Part shown: piece by piece, positions 60,301 to 64,000 of the stretch
Layout: each line of letters starts with the position of its first letter
Position numbering within the stretch: position 1 is the stretch's first letter
The notes under the pieces: generated by a model
What the model saw: the letters and a program-made list of their open reading frames with translations, nothing else
Told to the model about the DNA's origin: nothing
Database searches by the model: none
Position numbers and translations under genes: made by a program
DNA from: Amycolatopsis sp. A133
GTDB lineage: Bacteria > Actinomycetota > Actinomycetes > Mycobacteriales > Pseudonocardiaceae
Direction of reading: 5' to 3'
Length of the DNA: 64,000 nucleotides
NCBI RefSeq assembly: GCF_031082405.1
Contig: NZ_JAVHJU010000015.1
Location: 124,001 to 188,000, forward strand

Positions 60301-62616
60301 ATCGGGCAGCTGATCGGGCGAAAGGACAGTGAGAGCCGGGCCGAAGGGCTCCCGCATTACCGGTGGGACGTGCCCGATCCGGACGAGCTGGCCCGAATAC
60401 TGGAAGAGGTGATGGACGACCGGGAACGCAGTGGTCGTCAGCGGTTCGACGCGGCGGTCAATCTGACCTTGATGCACCGCCGCTACCACGCCGCGGCCGG
60501 ACGAGGATTCGTCAAGCTGCTCCGGGACGGTGTCGTCGAGGACAACGAGATCTTCTTCATGGGACGCCAGGTCAGCCGGGGTGGCGTCGAACTGCGCCGT
60601 CTGGTGTCCGGGGCGTTGCGCGAGGTGGTGCTTTCGCCGGCCAGCCGTCCTGGCCGGATATGCAGTGCTGCGGACGCGATGGACGCACTGGCCGCGTTGG
60701 ACGACGATGGTGTGCTTTCCGTGCTGAGCAGGGTGGCCGCCGACTTCTCGGCCGACGCCCCGGCGCGGTGCGATGCGGTTGTTCTCCTGCTGCGGAACAA
60801 CATTCTGCTGTCTGCGGATGCGGTCGACATGGTTCTCCGGCTTCGCTCCGGACTGGAGAATTTCGGCTGGACGCGCTATGTGCGCAATGTCGTCGAGTTC
60901 GGTGCGGATGTAGTGGACGAGGTACGCGCGGTGGTGCTCGATCACGACGTGGACTGCTATCAGCGGCAGCAATCAGCTGTTCTCATCACGGAGATGCTGC
61001 CGGTCCCGGGGGTGCCCGAGATGGCCGAACTGAGGTCGCAGGCCGAGGACCCGTTCATCGACACCGGTTGCCGAAGCGGTGCGATGACCAAGCTGGCCGG
61101 CCTGGATCCCACGACCGTCGCGGTGACCGCCGCCGCGCTGCGCGCGACGATGGCGGATGAGCGGAAGCCGATCGGCCAACGCTGCGATGCCGCTTACGAA
61201 CTCGCGCGCATCGATGGACCGGCGGGGGAACTCGCCCGCCGGACCTTGCTGTCGATCGCCGGAGCGCCGGAGCCGACTCCGGCGGAACGGGGTGAAGCGC
61301 TGACGTTCCTCGGGTTCTTCCGGATCGACGGCTCGACGATCCGGTGCCGGCTGGCACTGGCTCACGACCCGGTGGTCACGTCCGGCGAAGTCCGCGCTGC
61401 CGTGGTGCGCCACCTCACGGGTGAGGAGCGCCGGTCGGCCGCACGCGCGCTGATATCGGACCGCCTGGTCTCACCGGCGACTTGGTCGGATTGCGTGAGC
61501 CGGTGGAAAGACGGTCCCTTCGCCCGGGAAGCCGAGCGGGTCCTCCTCGATCGGCTGGCCGGTCCGGAAACGGCGCCGGCCGAGCGGATCGACGCAGCTG
61601 TGGCCCTGAGCAAGATCTCCCCGGCGCTCGTGCCGGGAGCCGTCGAAGAACTCGAGAAGCTGAGCCGTGGTCGTGTGGCCGTTCGTCGCGCGCGCCGGGA
61701 ACTGGCGTTGCTGGACCCGCGTTGGCGTGAGCGTGTCGTCGCCGACGCGCGAGCGGTGCTGGCGGATGCCGGACGGCCTGGGCGTGAGCGGGCCGAAGCC
61801 GGCCTCGTCCTGCTCGACGTCACCTCCGAACTCCCCGGGCCGTGCCGCAAGCACCTGGAAGACCTGCTGGACGACGGACGGATGGCCGGTCGTCTCCGGC
61901 TTCGCATCCTGTTCGGCTTGAGGCGCTTGGACGACGTCCGGGCGATCCGCGACGACCGGCGCTTCCCGTTCGCGCTGCGGCGGGACGCCGCCGGCAAGCT
62001 GTCCCGCTACGACCGCCAAGACCGCGTTGCGGCCGCCGGGCTCCTCCAGGCGATCGCCGCCGACCCGGACTGTCATCCCAGACTGCGCTGGTCGGCGGCG
62101 GACGACCTCGCCGGGCTGGGAGTTCGGGGCCACGAACTCGGGACGGCGGCGCTGGAGTCGTTGATGAAGGACGAAACGCTTCCCGGTCCCGCGCGGCGGG
62201 ACGCGGCCGGCCGGCTGGGGGTGCACAGACCCGACTTGCGGGGCGAGGTGCTCCACGTGTTGCGCGGCTTTGAAGGCGAAGGAGACGCGCTGGTCTGGAA
62301 GACGATCGGTGACTTCCGACCCGAAGAAGCGGTACTCGGCCTCCTCGACATGGCCCGCGACCGAAGCCTCGGCCCGGTGGTCCGCTGCCGCAGCGCCTGG
62401 GCCGCTGCACGCCTGCACCGCGACCACCGCGAAGCCGCCGCCATCGTTGCCCGCGAGCTCGCCCACGACGAGCGGGCGCCGCTTCACATCCGCATCTCCG
62501 CCGCCCGATTGCTGGCCTCGGTCAGCGAACTGTGCCGCCCGGAGGCTCGTGAGCTCCTGGAGCGCTGGAAGATCAAGCCGCCGGGCCGAAGCGGCGGCGA
62601 TAAGCGCTCGGGCTGA
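57361..62616 (+). CDS. NLR-like NACHT ATPase with RHIM-like N-terminal motif and HEAT-type repeats
   Basis: A 1751-residue STAND protein. The GTG at 57361 has GGGAGG upstream; the longer frame to 57229 lacks it. A short motif, NHISGAVTGSALQVGALHG (11-29), has the V/L-Q-V-G core seen in RHIM-like amyloid signalling motifs. The NACHT domain follows with Walker A GGPGQGKST (156-164), Walker B MLLVDGLDEV (243-252) and TTRP (279-282); a winged helical part ends in FLHHSFAEHLAA. From about residue 560 come roughly 30 HEAT-like helical repeats (RLDAAEALSQCG, RYRAALELSLLGPEF, GRERAEAGLVLLDV). Resembles bacterial NLRs of antiphage defence; no effector domain is fused. Its end overlaps the convergent GlxA-type gene by 44 bp. 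Confidence 0.9.
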   Translation: MAEKPPPEAANHISGAVTGSALQVGALHGDMYVRLADGAPAAEPVPVDPPADWSDLPELPPRIGSLLRAQIRHAERLPYRLRGARRPALSTVYVRQDVTTGTELQPSDQVRPLPVLDSKGRLIDVPVPPAARLTVRPPSRSMREALDGGEHLLVTGGPGQGKSTLSLQLAAEAARCWQGDGDTPPLSEPVLPLRLTARELATRLELPFYEALSETVRGEYGAMLAQPLRPDDLAGRVAGCRWMLLVDGLDEVADTALRDRLVTVLAAWASDAAYRVVLTTRPIEGATLAPFQRIGAARYELLPFGEEAFRLFAEHWFTESAGAAEKFVRQIREAHLDELVRVPLLATIAAIIFEQYADRPLPDNQYELYETYLEYLRSAHHVPPGPFDECCGMLLEHLGRVRLEEDTSLSTAACRWVGEQRPELGAEAGWREQLIGHLAAVGPFLFRADDLGFLHHSFAEHLAATAKSRLLPETFDGAHPGFAELLHAAEPDERGRYARRVLVHYTRLHPAEADHLIRYLHDGRPLRHLLAARLLARHVPAGTDAVDAFLETARAWAATSQYPGAKILAEVSRAAHHPGLVGWLRSLLRDEGVPWPSRVEAAVALGTRLDSDARAEAVAMLRTVVRSTGIDVQARLDAAEALSQCGADEREAAVAGLASVLESPAVTATQHGDAAVVLAGLGSGPRVRAIGALTAVLDSPGATDQDLVAAAVSLLEIDVEFHERGATVFRAVLHRRSWSTLGVEDAAVGLASVGPGYLVEAVTALENRVADRRRHYSGRLYSAHVLARLGSQHRIRAGELILELATSSAGAGFDRAYTASLLADCGPEFHEQALSLIRSVLDDPAAADGFLLTAGSRLTDLGPGHWPEAAQAFTRAADHPLGFDQLTMNALGSLAALGEPHEAPALARLRSAMNRPESTVETRYRAALELSLLGPEFHPEVIDLLIRLSGTPLPLTLRCEILRQLRRLAPDLAQQPPAGVIGQLIGRKDSESRAEGLPHYRWDVPDPDELARILEEVMDDRERSGRQRFDAAVNLTLMHRRYHAAAGRGFVKLLRDGVVEDNEIFFMGRQVSRGGVELRRLVSGALREVVLSPASRPGRICSAADAMDALAALDDDGVLSVLSRVAADFSADAPARCDAVVLLLRNNILLSADAVDMVLRLRSGLENFGWTRYVRNVVEFGADVVDEVRAVVLDHDVDCYQRQQSAVLITEMLPVPGVPEMAELRSQAEDPFIDTGCRSGAMTKLAGLDPTTVAVTAAALRATMADERKPIGQRCDAAYELARIDGPAGELARRTLLSIAGAPEPTPAERGEALTFLGFFRIDGSTIRCRLALAHDPVVTSGEVRAAVVRHLTGEERRSAARALISDRLVSPATWSDCVSRWKDGPFAREAERVLLDRLAGPETAPAERIDAAVALSKISPALVPGAVEELEKLSRGRVAVRRARRELALLDPRWRERVVADARAVLADAGRPGRERAEAGLVLLDVTSELPGPCRKHLEDLLDDGRMAGRLRLRILFGLRRLDDVRAIRDDRRFPFALRRDAAGKLSRYDRQDRVAAAGLLQAIAADPDCHPRLRWSAADDLAGLGVRGHELGTAALESLMKDETLPGPARRDAAGRLGVHRPDLRGEVLHVLRGFEGEGDALVWKTIGDFRPEEAVLGLLDMARDRSLGPVVRCRSAWAAARLHRDHREAAAIVARELAHDERAPLHIRISAARLLASVSELCRPEARELLERWKIKPPGRSGGDKRSG

Positions 62617-63538
62617 GACCCGTGTGACGCCGCAGCTGGGCCCTCAAGTTCGCCGCTGTTCCGAAGCCGCTCAACGCCGCCACTCGATCCAGCCTCAGCT
62701 CGCCGCGCTCGATCAAGCGGCATGCCAGCGTCACGCGTTCCGTTGTCAGCCACGCCAGCGGTGTGGTGCCCAGCTCCGCGCGGAACTTCCGGTGCAGCGT
62801 CGCCGGGCTGGTGGCCGCCCGGGTGGCCAGGTCCGCGACCGTCAACGGCGTGTCCAGCCGCTCCAGGGCCCACGCCAGGACCGGGGCCAGGGATGTCTCC
62901 GGCACCGCCGGGACCGGGCGGGCGATGAACTGCCGCTGGCCGCCGTCGCGGTGGCCGGTGAACACCAGGCGGCGGCTGACCGCGTTGACCACCTCCGCAC
63001 CGTGGTCGCGGTGGATCAGGTGCAGGCCCAAATCCAGTGAAGCCGCGCTGCCCGCCGCCGTGAGGACGTTGCCCTCGTCGATGAACAGCACGTCCGGTTC
63101 CCAACGCACGAGAGGGAACCGCGAAGCCAGCGAAGCGGCCCACTGCCAGTGCGTGGTCGCGCGCCTGCCGTCGAGTACGCCCGCCTCGGCCAGCGCCAAA
63201 GCTCCGGTGCAGAAGCTGACCAGGCGGGCGCCGCGGGCGGCCGCCCGGCGGATGGCCGCGATGATCGCCGGGGCCGTCGGCACGTGGGTGTCCGGGCGGG
63301 CGGGCACGATCAGCGTGTCCGCTGTGTCGGCGGCCTCGAGACCGGCGACGCCGGACAGCGTGAACATCCCGAGGTTCATCCGGACCGAAGGTGTCGCCGC
63401 GCAGAGCGTGAAGTCGTACCAGGGCCGGTCGAGTTCGGGGCGCCGGAGGCCGAACAGCTCGGTCGCCACACCCATTTCGAACGGGTTCGACTCCTCGGTG
63501 ACGATCGCGACGACCCGGTGCGAGAATTCTTGCGGCAT
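62573..63538 (-). CDS. GlxA family (DJ-1/PfpI plus AraC HTH) transcriptional regulator
   Basis: A 321-residue regulator. The DJ-1/PfpI domain includes ARLVSFCTGALALAEAGVLD, with the elbow Cys and its usual ATTHWQWA continuation. The C-terminal HTH reads TPLTVADLATRAATSPATLHRKFRAE without its full length, then VAALSGFGTAANLRAQLRRH. It lacks the upstream partner usual for this family, except the divergent cupin gene starting 44 bp away, which may be its target. Its end overlaps the NACHT gene. Confidence 0.93.
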   Translation of the reverse strand: MPQEFSHRVVAIVTEESNPFEMGVATELFGLRRPELDRPWYDFTLCAATPSVRMNLGMFTLSGVAGLEAADTADTLIVPARPDTHVPTAPAIIAAIRRAAARGARLVSFCTGALALAEAGVLDGRRATTHWQWAASLASRFPLVRWEPDVLFIDEGNVLTAAGSAASLDLGLHLIHRDHGAEVVNAVSRRLVFTGHRDGGQRQFIARPVPAVPETSLAPVLAWALERLDTPLTVADLATRAATSPATLHRKFRAELGTTPLAWLTTERVTLACRLIERGELRLDRVAALSGFGTAANLRAQLRRHTGLSPSAYRRRFGPAA

Positions 63539-63581
63539 GTGCGATTCCTAGCACTCGCGCCGGCGAAACACCAGGTCGAGC

Positions 63582-63971
63582 ATGGGACGCATGAACCCGA
63601 TCGACCTCAACGAGGTGCTGGCGAGCTTCGACGCCGCCTGGAGCCCGCGCATCGTCACCCGCGTCAACGACTACGACATCCGCCTCGCCCGGTTCGACGG
63701 CGAGCACGTCTGGCACGTCCACCAGGACACCGACGAGTTCTTCCTGGTCCTCGACGGCGAGATCGAGATCGGCCTGCGCGACCCGGCGGAACGGGTGGTC
63801 ACGCTCGGCCGCGGGCAGGTCTTCGTGGTGCCGAAGGGCACCTTCCACAAGCCGTCGTCGAAGACGGGTGCGAGTGTGCTCCTTGTCGAACCGGCGGGGA
63901 CGCTCTCGGTCGGCGACGCGCACGACGAGGTCCCCGGCCACGTCGACGTGACCACCGGCCACCTGGTCTAA
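63582..63971 (+). CDS. Cupin domain protein
   Basis: A 129-residue small cupin. Motif 1 is WHVHQDTDEFFLVLDGE (HxH, then E), and motif 2 is VPKGTFHKP with the His, so a metal site of three His and one Glu looks complete. It resembles the single-domain cupins near sugar or aromatic metabolism genes. ATG 63582 is used; ATG 63591 is an alternative. Divergent from the GlxA-type regulator. Function unknown. Confidence 0.9.
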   Translation: MGRMNPIDLNEVLASFDAAWSPRIVTRVNDYDIRLARFDGEHVWHVHQDTDEFFLVLDGEIEIGLRDPAERVVTLGRGQVFVVPKGTFHKPSSKTGASVLLVEPAGTLSVGDAHDEVPGHVDVTTGHLV

Positions 63972-64000
63972 CGCCGGCACCATGCTGACTGTCGTGCCGG

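Overview
The window is high-GC, densely coded actinobacterial DNA. It most likely comes from a Pseudonocardiaceae-type genome, with Amycolatopsis as the best guess; this is inference, since there is no 16S. The support is strong GC bias at third codon positions, many GTG starts, GTGA/ATGA stop-start overlaps, a four-gene conservon, LytR-CpsA-Psr and DUF2017/DUF3618-type genes, and a left arm in the same gene order as Mycobacterium tuberculosis Rv1329c-Rv1341. No insertion sequences, phage genes or CRISPR arrays were seen.

Left arm (1-15 kb): a conserved housekeeping block. It holds dinG (cut by the left edge), pncB, clpS, a DUF2017 gene, a P1 peptidase, the sulfur-carrier cysteine system mec-cysO-cysM, a rhomboid protease, murI, a cyclic-nucleotide phosphodiesterase-like MBL hydrolase, rph and rdgB. 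Local additions are bioY, a secreted protein, an eda-like aldolase joined to pncA, a PH-like hypothetical gene, an Asp/Glu racemase and an arylamine N-acetyltransferase. pncA and pncB together form a nicotinamide salvage route.

Middle (15-37 kb): accessory and regulatory genes. These include a lipoprotein, AraC and GlxA-type regulators next to an aldo/keto reductase and a saccharopine-dehydrogenase-like oxidoreductase, a class-I-shaped tRNA-Leu(UAG), an EthR/EthA-like TetR-monooxygenase pair, a BldD-like regulator without the c-di-GMP signature, an LCP ligase, and a large membrane protein that fuses a phospholipase A2 domain to an acyltransferase-3-like membrane domain and a DUF4383-like tail. 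A membrane diguanylate cyclase, an MFS exporter, an SDR, a long-chain acyl-CoA synthetase and a TenA-like protein follow.

Conservon and after (37-57 kb): cvnA-B-C-D (sensor kinase, roadblock, DUF742, small GTPase), DoxX, then a Nudix/HAD/macro-domain cluster, hydrolases, a DUF6412 gene with a YidC-like insertase gene that appears frameshifted near its start, a lytic transglycosylase, two small proteins sharing an N-terminal V-T-V-x-E-L motif, a secreted tripeptidyl-aminopeptidase-like hydrolase, a DHA2 MFS pump, a secreted beta-propeller, and a divergent GNAT/TetR pair separated by two tandem palindromic operators.

Right end (57-64 kb): a 1751-residue NLR-like protein with a RHIM-like N-terminal motif, a NACHT ATPase and a very long HEAT-like repeat array, a plausible abortive-infection or self/non-self sensor, followed by a convergent GlxA-type regulator and a divergent cupin.
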